A DNA stretch of 64,000 nucleotides from GCA-2693325 sp964011675 (GTDB lineage Bacteria; Latescibacterota; UBA2968; UBA8231), in contig CAXGPR010000007.1 in the NCBI GenBank assembly GCA_964011675.1, positions 5,575 through 69,574 on the forward strand, given 5' to 3'. The position numbers and the translations under genes were made by a program. Shown here piece by piece: positions 26,034-33,841 of the stretch (position 1 is the stretch's first letter; every line of letters starts with the position of its first letter). The notes below the pieces were generated by a model. It was given only the letters and a program-made list of their open reading frames with translations. It did no database searches and was not told the DNA's origin.

Positions 26034-28169
26034 TCAATCGCCTGTTGTTGTTGCACTGTCGATTAGCTTGTCAGGCAGGCCGAGAGCAGGGGCTCCTGTG
26101 TCCGGAGTCAGGTCGGGTAAGTCTACGATATCGAGGGGACGGAAACGATCTCCGTCGATTTTTAAAAGAGTTAGATCGACATTTGTTCGACGCTGTTCAG
26201 AGAAAGAAATTTGCCCAGAAACACCGGGAAATCTGCGCACACCAGCCAACCAGTCGCGTATCTGTCCCCGCTCTCCATCGCCATCTTGCCAAGCTCGTAT
26301 CACTAGTTGAGCCGCGTCATAGCCGTGTGCTGCATATTGAGGATCACTGTAGAAACGCTGCCTGTAGCTATCTATAAAATTGCGTTCTTCAACACGGTCT
26401 TCGCGGTGGGCCGATGCCACGATCACTCCATCGACATATTTCCTTTCACTCCCGCGCATTTGACGTACTCCTTCTGGGTCATACCAAATGTCGTTGCCAA
26501 TAATTCGGGCATCCAAACGATAAAAAGATACTTGTGGTGCAATTGTCTTGGCATCTTCAAAACTCTCTATTACCACTACGATACCGTCTATCGTGTCGAT
26601 AAAAATTTCAGATGAATCGGGAGGCGCTTCCTCATCTTCGTCATCTTCGACTTCCTCTTCTATACCGTCAAGCAACTCCGTGAGAAAAGAAGGCGCTGTT
26701 TGCGCACTATCGACGTCCGTCCACTCAAGTGAATCTGCAACGGCGAGCGAATCGATAGGAGGAGGCATGAGCTCAAAACCTACACGACGTATTTCCTCAA
26801 ATACGCGGCGAAAGTCTTTGGTTTCGTTGGGTACATACCAATCAGTGTGTACCACGTGTCCCCCATTAACTTCGGCAATGCGCCGAAACTCGCGCACAAA
26901 GTTCCAGCCATAATCACTAAGGGGGGATATGAGCACCAAATTTTGGTGACCTAAAACCAGCGTTGCGTGTTCAGCCAGCAAATGACCTTGTGTTTCTGGA
27001 ATGGTATTTAGTTGAAATATGTGTTGCCCAATCGAGTCTAGGCCACTCTGCTGAGATAGCGGTGCAATCATGGGAACGCCTGCCGCCTCGGCTACCGCGG
27101 CAGCAGCTACGCACGAACTACTAAATACCGGTCCAATAATCGCTTTAACACCTTGATCTACTAGGCTGCGCGCGCCCTGCACTACGCGAACTAAACCACT
27201 GCCCGGATGTTCGCTTATGTTACCAGCAGAATCTGTATTAATCGGCAAATCCCCGAAGTCCATTCCTATATCGGCTATAACCAAGTCAAATGGCTGACCG
27301 GCGGCTTCATTTGCCATCTGCACTCCGGAATAGAGCTCTTCCCCAAGCGCTTTATACGGGCCGCTAAAAGGCAGTAATAGGCCCAGCTTTACCTTTGACG
27401 CGACCGTTGCTTCCTCTCTCCAAGTCTCTATCTCATCGCTAAACAATCCATCGGACTCGTAGTCGATAATAGGCAGCCCGTCTTCACTGTTTTCTTCTCC
27501 ATATTGGTTGATTATAGACGAAAAAATACCCGAATTACCAATGCTATCGCCATAGGTCTGCTCTGCGAATGCCGCTTCAATATCCCAGCCTAAGCGCCTA
27601 AACCAGCGCGCACGCCCATAGAAAAGCGCTTCGCGCATCCTTTTTTTGCCTACGGCTAAACGAACGCTTTCCATAGCTTTTTCACTGATAAAACCATTCT
27701 TATCAATGGCAGCTAACCGTTCCGCCGCCCGCGCCTGTGTCTCGAGTGGAGCCGGCGTAGCTAACAGCCGTCCGTATTCCGCTGCCGCCTCGTAGTATCG
27801 CTTGAGTTGAAAGTAGGCATCTCCTGTTAACAATCGAGCATCAGGGATATAGCGACTATCGACGTACTTTCTCGGTAAACCACGCGCAGCCGCCAGCGCA
27901 CCTTCGTAATCACCTAAGCGATAGTAACTTTTTCCCAGCATCAGTTGCCCCGCGCTGGAATGTTGATGAGCTACCTGCTCTAACAGGACAACAAACGCGG
28001 TACGGGCTTTTTCATACTCTCCGTTGCGATAAGCCTGTAGCCCCTGTGCAAACACTCTATCGGCATCCGGAGAATAAGTTCCCTCTATCGATTGGGCGTG
28101 AAGTCGAGCAGATTGGCCCCACGTTGCCAAAGCCAAGATCACGAGGAGAATGCCCCAAAATTGATGCAT
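26034..28169 (-). CDS. TPR-periplasmic binding protein fusion, LpoA-like
   Basis: 711 residues. A signal peptide (MHQFWGILLVILALATWGQSA, cleavage near HA-Q at about 25) precedes TPR units (about 30-200, with RNGEYEKARTAFVVLLEQ and LKRYYEAAAEYGRLL). From about 255 comes a type-1 periplasmic binding fold of the branched-chain amino-acid/LpoA kind: KLGLLLPFSGPYKALGEELYSGVQMA, KAIIGPVFSSSCVAAAAVAEAAGVPMIAP in two lobes, and AHGYDAAQLVIRAW near the end. An acidic insert of about 35 residues (near 495-525) is unusual. TPR plus this fold is the LpoA architecture, an outer-membrane activator of penicillin-binding proteins; an amino-acid sensor is the alternative. No lipobox cysteine is seen. Confidence 0.7.
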   Translation of the reverse strand: MHQFWGILLVILALATWGQSARLHAQSIEGTYSPDADRVFAQGLQAYRNGEYEKARTAFVVLLEQVAHQHSSAGQLMLGKSYYRLGDYEGALAAARGLPRKYVDSRYIPDARLLTGDAYFQLKRYYEAAAEYGRLLATPAPLETQARAAERLAAIDKNGFISEKAMESVRLAVGKKRMREALFYGRARWFRRLGWDIEAAFAEQTYGDSIGNSGIFSSIINQYGEENSEDGLPIIDYESDGLFSDEIETWREEATVASKVKLGLLLPFSGPYKALGEELYSGVQMANEAAGQPFDLVIADIGMDFGDLPINTDSAGNISEHPGSGLVRVVQGARSLVDQGVKAIIGPVFSSSCVAAAAVAEAAGVPMIAPLSQQSGLDSIGQHIFQLNTIPETQGHLLAEHATLVLGHQNLVLISPLSDYGWNFVREFRRIAEVNGGHVVHTDWYVPNETKDFRRVFEEIRRVGFELMPPPIDSLAVADSLEWTDVDSAQTAPSFLTELLDGIEEEVEDDEDEEAPPDSSEIFIDTIDGIVVVIESFEDAKTIAPQVSFYRLDARIIGNDIWYDPEGVRQMRGSERKYVDGVIVASAHREDRVEERNFIDSYRQRFYSDPQYAAHGYDAAQLVIRAWQDGDGERGQIRDWLAGVRRFPGVSGQISFSEQRRTNVDLTLLKIDGDRFRPLDIVDLPDLTPDTGAPALGLPDKLIDSATTTGD

Positions 28170-28237
28170 GTAAACTCCCTAATAAACAGTTGGATATCGC
28201 GAAATGTAGACTTGTCGTTGCCGAGTGTCAAGCGGGG

Positions 28238-28266
28238 TTGTCGCGGCATCTCATGCCCTGTATATT
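28238..28266 (+). promoter_or_regulatory. Sigma-70-type promoter for the ClpX-like gene
   Basis: TTGTCG (28238-28243), exactly 17 nt, TATATT (28261-28266), 35 nt upstream of the ATG at 28301, which has GGAG just before it. The boxes match the consensus in 4 and 5 of 6 positions. Confidence 0.6.
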
Positions 28267-28300
28267 AGCACTTAGGACACATTAATCGATATGGAGTAAG

Positions 28301-29806
28301 ATGGAGATACGCTCAGAAAAAATAGGCCTTGATCCCGAGAAACTGCGCCAGTTCCTCGAGCAGCAAATGAAGGACTCTCCCCCCCAACAGGCTGCTGCAA
28401 CCGACGGCAGCACTTCAACGAATCCGTCAGAGGGTCCTCCGATCGAGTTTGACCTCATTCCAGAGGAACTGGAAGCCTATTTGGACCAATTTGTCATTCG
28501 TCAGAGTGAAGCAAAGGCCGTGCTGTCTACTAAAATCTGCACCCATTTTAATCGGCTCAAACTAGAAAAGGACGAAGATGAAGAAGCCATTGGCAATATA
28601 AAAAACAACGTCCTTCTCATCGGTCCAACCGGCGTAGGCAAGACGTATCTCATCAAACTAATAGCCCGCAAAATCGGCGTGCCATTCGTTAAAGGCGACG
28701 CAACAAAATTCAGCGAAACGGGCTATGTCGGTGGCGATGTTGAAGATTTAGTACGCGACCTTGTCCGAGAGGCAGACGGCGATATAGCACGAGCAGAACA
28801 CGGTATAATTTACATTGATGAAATAGACAAGATTGCTTCGACGCGTGGTTTGAGCGGCCCCGATGTATCCCGCTCAGGCGTGCAGCGAAACCTACTCAAG
28901 CTCATGGAGGAAACTGAGGTTGACCTGAAATCGCCCCAAGATATAGCTTCTCAGATGGAAGCGGTTATGCAAATGCAACAATCAGGTAAAGTAGAGCGCA
29001 AAAAGGTTAACACGCGTAATATTTTGTTTATTGTAAGCGGTGCCTTTGCGGGACTCGACGAAATTATCTCTCGTCGCTTGAACAGGGGAGCGATCGGGTT
29101 TCAACTAGGCGATGAATCCACGTCATCAGATTTACAGCCAGAGCAGTTATACCGCAACGTGCGCACGGAAGACCTGTTAGAATATGGTTTTGAATCAGAA
29201 TTCATTGGCCGTCTGCCCGTGATCGCCATTTTACATGAATTGGGAAGAGAGGACTTACTCTCTATCCTGCGCAGTCCTAAGAGCAGTGTCATATTAGCCA
29301 AAAAACGCGATTTTAGAGCCTACGGCATCGATATAGAATTCAGCAACGAAGCGCTAGAAATTATCGCAGCGCGTGCACACGAGGAAAAAACGGGTGCTCG
29401 TAGCCTTGTTGGTGCAATAGAGCGTGCCCTACTACCCTTCGAGAAAAAACTACCTTCGAGTGCAGTGCGACAGTTTACCATTGACGAAGCGGTAATCAAC
29501 AAGCCGCAAGAGGAGCTAATCAATCTACTTAGCACGTCTTCGCTGGGCAGTTTTTGTCAAAGTTTTTCACAAAAACATGGGATTGACCTACATATTGCTC
29601 CAGAGGCAGAAGCGCTGATCCTACAAATTGCAGCTGAACAAAAGAACGAGCCAAGCCAACTGTGCGAGACCCTCTTCGCGGACTACGGACACGGCCTCAA
29701 GCTCGCAGAGCTAACAGAATACACTATTTCAGCTGACGCCGTGCGAGACCCTCAAGAGGCGCTCAACCAACTTATTCGTGCATTCTACAACAGCTCGAAC
29801 GAGTGA
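28301..29806 (+). CDS. ClpX-like AAA+ unfoldase without zinc finger and with C-terminal extension
   Basis: 501 residues. The AAA+ core follows ClpX closely: Walker A GPTGVGKT (108-115), pore loop SETGYVGGDVEDL (138-150), Walker B IIYIDEIDKI (169-178), arginine finger in EFIGRLPV (300-307) and sensor 2 GARSL (365-369). IGF at 265-267 matches the ClpP-binding loop. Differences from ClpX: residues 1-50 have no cysteines, so the zinc-binding substrate domain is missing and replaced by a Gln/Ala/Ser-rich linker; about 100 residues after position 400 are extra. No clpP is in the window. It may be a dedicated unfoldase or regulatory paralogue. Its 3' end lies 2 nt from that of the opposing sigma-54 activator gene. 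Confidence 0.85.
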   Translation: MEIRSEKIGLDPEKLRQFLEQQMKDSPPQQAAATDGSTSTNPSEGPPIEFDLIPEELEAYLDQFVIRQSEAKAVLSTKICTHFNRLKLEKDEDEEAIGNIKNNVLLIGPTGVGKTYLIKLIARKIGVPFVKGDATKFSETGYVGGDVEDLVRDLVREADGDIARAEHGIIYIDEIDKIASTRGLSGPDVSRSGVQRNLLKLMEETEVDLKSPQDIASQMEAVMQMQQSGKVERKKVNTRNILFIVSGAFAGLDEIISRRLNRGAIGFQLGDESTSSDLQPEQLYRNVRTEDLLEYGFESEFIGRLPVIAILHELGREDLLSILRSPKSSVILAKKRDFRAYGIDIEFSNEALEIIAARAHEEKTGARSLVGAIERALLPFEKKLPSSAVRQFTIDEAVINKPQEELINLLSTSSLGSFCQSFSQKHGIDLHIAPEAEALILQIAAEQKNEPSQLCETLFADYGHGLKLAELTEYTISADAVRDPQEALNQLIRAFYNSSNE

Positions 29807-29808
29807 GC

Positions 29809-31179
29809 TTAGCGCATATTATACTCAATTTCTTTTCGATAAAGCGTACTGAGGCCAATCTGAAGGATCTCTGCAGCGCGGCGACGATCATTGCCAACTG
29901 CTTTTAACGTCTCGCGTATAGCCATTTTTTCCATTTCTTTTATCGACATACCGACACGGAAACCGACTTCGGAGAACGTACGTTCACGGCGGTTTATGTA
30001 ACGAGGAATATCATCAACCTGCAGCATACCTTCACGTGAGGACATGACGACCATTCCCTCGATGCAATTTTTCAACTCACGCACATTACCCGGCCATTCA
30101 TACTCGATAAGTATATCGAGAGCCCGAGCACTTATTCCGGAAAAAGATTTTTCGTTATCTTCTGCAAATTGACGCACAAACTCGTCAACAAGCAGCGGAA
30201 TATCTTCGCGACACTCGCGTAAAGCAGGAACCTCAATAGTGATTACATTGAGTCGATAGAATAAATCCGCTCTATATGCACCAGAATCAACCATGCTGTC
30301 TAGATCTCGATGCGTAGCGGCAATAAGCCGAACATCGACCCCACGTGTCTGCGTGGCTCCCACTCGTTCAAATCGACCATCCTGTATGACCCGCAGTAGC
30401 TTTACCTGCGTGGGCGGCGGTATATCTCCTACTTCATCGAGAAAGAGCGTCCCCTCATCTGCGAGCTCAAAGCGTCCCTTTCGCGCTGTCGCTGCGCCAG
30501 TGAATGCTCCCTTTTCGTGACCAAATAATTCACTCTCGACCACCCCCTCTGGCAACGCACCACAGTTTACTTCGACAAACGCCTCACCACGCCGCCTGCT
30601 TTGCTGATGAATAGCTTTGGCCACCTCACCTTTTCCCGTACCTGTCTCGCCTCGGATCAAAACACTCGTTTTTGACTGCGCTACCTGCTCTACCTGACGA
30701 TAAATTCGCTGCCAAGCCGAAGAGCGACGTGCAATGCCACCAAATCGATAGCGTTCGTCTAAACGACGCTGAAGATTGGACACTTCCCCCACGAGCTGCT
30801 GATAAGAGAGCCCTCGCTCTAAAACAGCTTTTATCTTTGCAAAATTGAGCGGCATCAGCTGAAAATCATAGGCCCCTTCGCGCATAGCTTCTATACCCAG
30901 CTCAATCTCTTCCGGTGTAGCTATGGCGATCGCACATATAGACGCATTACGCTCACGCGCCACCTTTTGCAGGCGCAGTCCATCAATCCGAGTCTGCCTT
31001 AGTGGATAAATAAGCGCGTTTACAACCTCGGTATCTAAAATATCATACGCGCTTTGTCCCTCGTGTACCCAGAGGACATCTGCCTCATCTTCCTCGAGAG
31101 AAACTACGAGCTCTTTCGCAGATTTAGACTCTGGCAGTACTACTAAAATGCGCGGACGCGGAACCGATATCTCACTCAC
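29809..31179 (-). CDS. Sigma-54-dependent transcription activator with degenerate receiver domain
   Basis: 456 residues in NtrC layout. The AAA+ domain (about 146-390) has Walker A GETGTGKG (177-184), ESELFGHEKGAFTGA (215-229) with the sigma-54 contact loop GAFTGA intact, LFLDEVGD (245-252), and YEWPGNVRELKN (360-371). A Fis-type helix-turn-helix closes the chain (AAEILQIGLSTLYRKEIEY). The N-terminal receiver fold (1-125) has lost its key residues: the phospho-acceptor position in NALIYPLRQTRIDG is Y58, the acidic pair is absent (VVLPESKS) and the lysine is M109. It therefore probably senses something other than phosphorylation. The lon gene is 16 nt upstream on the same strand. Confidence 0.9.
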   Translation of the reverse strand: MSEISVPRPRILVVLPESKSAKELVVSLEEDEADVLWVHEGQSAYDILDTEVVNALIYPLRQTRIDGLRLQKVARERNASICAIAIATPEEIELGIEAMREGAYDFQLMPLNFAKIKAVLERGLSYQQLVGEVSNLQRRLDERYRFGGIARRSSAWQRIYRQVEQVAQSKTSVLIRGETGTGKGEVAKAIHQQSRRRGEAFVEVNCGALPEGVVESELFGHEKGAFTGAATARKGRFELADEGTLFLDEVGDIPPPTQVKLLRVIQDGRFERVGATQTRGVDVRLIAATHRDLDSMVDSGAYRADLFYRLNVITIEVPALRECREDIPLLVDEFVRQFAEDNEKSFSGISARALDILIEYEWPGNVRELKNCIEGMVVMSSREGMLQVDDIPRYINRRERTFSEVGFRVGMSIKEMEKMAIRETLKAVGNDRRRAAEILQIGLSTLYRKEIEYNMR

Positions 31180-31195
31180 TAACCGTCTTCTCCCC

Positions 31196-33550
31196 TTAAG
31201 CTGCTGCGCGGCGTATTTCCTTGCCTTCTATACAGGCGGCAAAAACCTCGTCCAATTCACCCACTAGCACAATGTCCATTTTCCGTCGAACTTTGGACGG
31301 AATTTCTTCTAAATCGCGCTCGTTTGCTCGCGGCAGTATAACTCTTTTTAGGCCCGAGCGATGTGCAGCTAACACTTTTTCTTTAACCCCCCCAACAGGT
31401 AGTACTCGCCCACGCAGCGTTATTTCCCCGGTCATTGCCACATCATCACGCACGCAGCGCCTAGTGAACAGAGACAGCAGAGCCGTCGTAACCGCAACGC
31501 CAGCAGACGGACCATCTTTAGGAATAGCCCCCGCCGGAAGGTGAATGTGGATATCGTGCGTATCAAAGAAATCGTCTTCTATTTTCCACTTTGCAGCGTG
31601 GGTTCGAATATAAGACAGTGCTATTTGGGCAGACTCCCGCATGACATCACCAAGCTGTCCCGTCAACGTTAACCCCTTTCCACCTCTCATTTGCGTTGCT
31701 TCGACATACATAACCTCTCCGCCTACTGGAGTCCAAGCTAACCCAGCAACTAGACCCGGCATTCCTAGCTCTTCTGTAGCAGACTCCCGAACCACAACGG
31801 ATCCAAGGTAGCGGCCTAGGCTTTCTTCAGTTACGTTAAAGGGGCCCCGCTGTCCCCTAACTACTTCACGCGCTATTTTTCTACAGAGACGGCCCACCTC
31901 ACGGTTTAAATTACGCACGCCTGCCTCTTGAGTATATCCGCGAATAAGCTGACGAATTACCGGTTCCTCTACCGACACCTTTCGACGGGCCAAACCGTGC
32001 TCACGCAGTTGTCTACTTATAATGTGATTTTGCACAATATGCACCTTTTCGTCTTCCGTATAGCCAAAGAGTTGAATTACTTCCAATCGGTCGCGGAGAG
32101 CAGGTGGAATAGTATCAAGCTGATTCGCTGTTGCTACGAAGGTCACATCGGAAAGGTCAAAGGGAACATCTAAATAATGATCCCTAAAACGGTCATTTTG
32201 TTCGGGATCGAGCACCTCGAGCAAAGCGGCCGCGGGATCGCCACGAAAGTCTGAACCTATTTTGTCCAGTTCGTCCAGCATAAATACCGGATTCTTTGTA
32301 CCAACTTTTCGCAACGATTGGATTATACGCCCTGGTAGCGCTCCAATATAAGTCCTTCGATGACCGCGTATTTCGGATTCATCGCGGACTCCACCAAGAG
32401 AAAAGTGGACAAACTTACGCCCCATAGCTCGTGCAATGGATCGGCCCAACGACGTCTTTCCCACGCCGGGTGGACCAACAAAGCAAAAGATCGGGCTTTT
32501 TGAAGACTTCTTCAGAGTGCGCACTGAAAGGAACTCAAGCACCCGTTCCTTCACTCTTTCTAACCCTTCGTGATCGGCATCCAACACGTGCCGACTTCGT
32601 TCCAAATCGACCCGCTCAATAGACTTCTTGTACCAGGGCATATCAAGAAGACATTCCAGATACGTGCGAGCCACTGAGTATTCTGCCGCACTCTCAGTCA
32701 TATGGGATAGGCGATCAAACTCTCTCTGTGCTTCGAGACGCACTTCGTCAGGCAGTTTAGCTCTCTTTAGCCTATTTCGTAGACGGTCTAAGTCCTCATC
32801 CCCATCACCCAGTTCTTGCTGTATCACTCGCATCTGTTCACGCAAATAACTTTCGCGCTGGGCTTGTCCCATCTCCTCTTCAATTTGTCCTTGAATTTGG
32901 TTACTCATCTCTAAAATCGACAGTTCTCGATTAAGCAACCAGGTGAGGCGCCTAAGACGCGCAACGACTGACTTCTGAGCTAGGAGTTCCTGTTTCTTAG
33001 AAAGAGAGATATCTAATCCAGAGGCTATAAAATCCGCTAGATGGCCTGGATCCTTCTCTAGGTTGATAGCCCTAACCTGCAGTTCTTCGCTTAGTTTTGG
33101 TACGAGTCCCACCATCTTTTGAAATTGCTGTGATAGATTGTAAGCAAGAGCCTGCTCTTCTCGACTATCCACCAACTCATCATCTACGGATGTTCCCCGA
33201 GCTATTATATAGGGATCTTCTTGTATTAACTCGTCCATGTGAACGCGCTGGAGACCCCGCAAAACAAGCTGCATATTGCCATCAGGCAACTTAAATGCCC
33301 TCTCAATCTCGACCACAATGCCCATCTCGTGCAGGCGTCCCCAGTCAGGGTTTTCTTCGCCCGCATCAGTCTGTAGAACTGCAAATAGACGCTTTTTTCC
33401 AGCAAGTACATCTGCCACTAAGTTAAGCGAACTTTTACGCCCAATTAGAATTTGAGACGGCACACCGGGAAAGATAACCACATTGCGCAACGGCAATACG
33501 GGAAGTTGATACGGGCTCTTATCTGTAACCTGCGACTTCGTTTTATTCAT
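31196..33550 (-). CDS. lon: ATP-dependent protease Lon
   Basis: 784 residues, the same length as E. coli Lon. The N-terminal substrate domain begins LPVLPLRNVVIFPGVPSQI; the AAA+ domain has Walker A FVGPPGVGKTSLGRSIA and FMLDELDKIG; the protease domain has HLPAGAIPKDGPSAGVAVTT with catalytic Ser682 and PVGGVKEKVLAAH with catalytic Lys725. Lon degrades damaged and short-lived regulatory proteins. It begins ATG with only a weak Shine-Dalgarno. The leader upstream is AT-rich. A sigma-54 activator follows 16 nt downstream, probably in the same transcript. Confidence 0.97.
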   Translation of the reverse strand: MNKTKSQVTDKSPYQLPVLPLRNVVIFPGVPSQILIGRKSSLNLVADVLAGKKRLFAVLQTDAGEENPDWGRLHEMGIVVEIERAFKLPDGNMQLVLRGLQRVHMDELIQEDPYIIARGTSVDDELVDSREEQALAYNLSQQFQKMVGLVPKLSEELQVRAINLEKDPGHLADFIASGLDISLSKKQELLAQKSVVARLRRLTWLLNRELSILEMSNQIQGQIEEEMGQAQRESYLREQMRVIQQELGDGDEDLDRLRNRLKRAKLPDEVRLEAQREFDRLSHMTESAAEYSVARTYLECLLDMPWYKKSIERVDLERSRHVLDADHEGLERVKERVLEFLSVRTLKKSSKSPIFCFVGPPGVGKTSLGRSIARAMGRKFVHFSLGGVRDESEIRGHRRTYIGALPGRIIQSLRKVGTKNPVFMLDELDKIGSDFRGDPAAALLEVLDPEQNDRFRDHYLDVPFDLSDVTFVATANQLDTIPPALRDRLEVIQLFGYTEDEKVHIVQNHIISRQLREHGLARRKVSVEEPVIRQLIRGYTQEAGVRNLNREVGRLCRKIAREVVRGQRGPFNVTEESLGRYLGSVVVRESATEELGMPGLVAGLAWTPVGGEVMYVEATQMRGGKGLTLTGQLGDVMRESAQIALSYIRTHAAKWKIEDDFFDTHDIHIHLPAGAIPKDGPSAGVAVTTALLSLFTRRCVRDDVAMTGEITLRGRVLPVGGVKEKVLAAHRSGLKRVILPRANERDLEEIPSKVRRKMDIVLVGELDEVFAACIEGKEIRRAAA

Positions 33551-33614
33551 TCAAAAAAACCTGATTAAATTGTTAATTTCTCCTCCGTGACCAATATTAG
33601 GCAATATCTGTGCC

Positions 33615-33641
33615 TGTATATTTTTCAAAAAAAACTGACAA
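33615..33641 (-). promoter_or_regulatory. Possible lon promoter
   Basis: On the - strand TTGTCA (33641-33636) and TATACA (33620-33615) are 15 nt apart, followed by a 64-nt leader to the lon ATG. The spacing is short, so this is only a candidate. Confidence 0.3.
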
Positions 33642-33655
33642 AATGGCAAAGTACA

Positions 33656-33682
33656 AATGACATTATTGTAATACATGTCATT
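33656..33682. promoter_or_regulatory. Inverted repeat, possible operator between lon and the PilZ-like gene
   Basis: AATGACAT (33656-33663) and ATGTCATT (33675-33682) form a perfect 8-bp inverted repeat with an 11-nt AT-rich spacer. It lies just upstream of the lon promoter candidate and about 50 nt before the + strand promoter, where a dimeric repressor could control both genes. The repeat is seen; the function is inferred. Confidence 0.35.
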
Positions 33683-33733
33683 AAGGCTAGAAATGTGACG
33701 CTTACATATGAAATGGAGCTTATCTTGGTCTGC

Positions 33734-33762
33734 TTGCTATTGTAAGTGTTTACTCATATTAT
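33734..33762 (+). promoter_or_regulatory. Sigma-70-type promoter for the PilZ-like gene
   Basis: TTGCTA (33734-33739), 17-nt spacer, TATTAT (33757-33762); 4 and 5 of 6 consensus bases. The transcript would have a leader of about 70 nt before ATG 33842, without an obvious Shine-Dalgarno. Confidence 0.6.
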
Positions 33763-33841
33763 AAAGTCTATAGTCTTGTGAATTCTAAAAATAACTGCCT
33801 GTTATCCATACACAGATGGGCACAACAAAGCCAGCTTTTCA

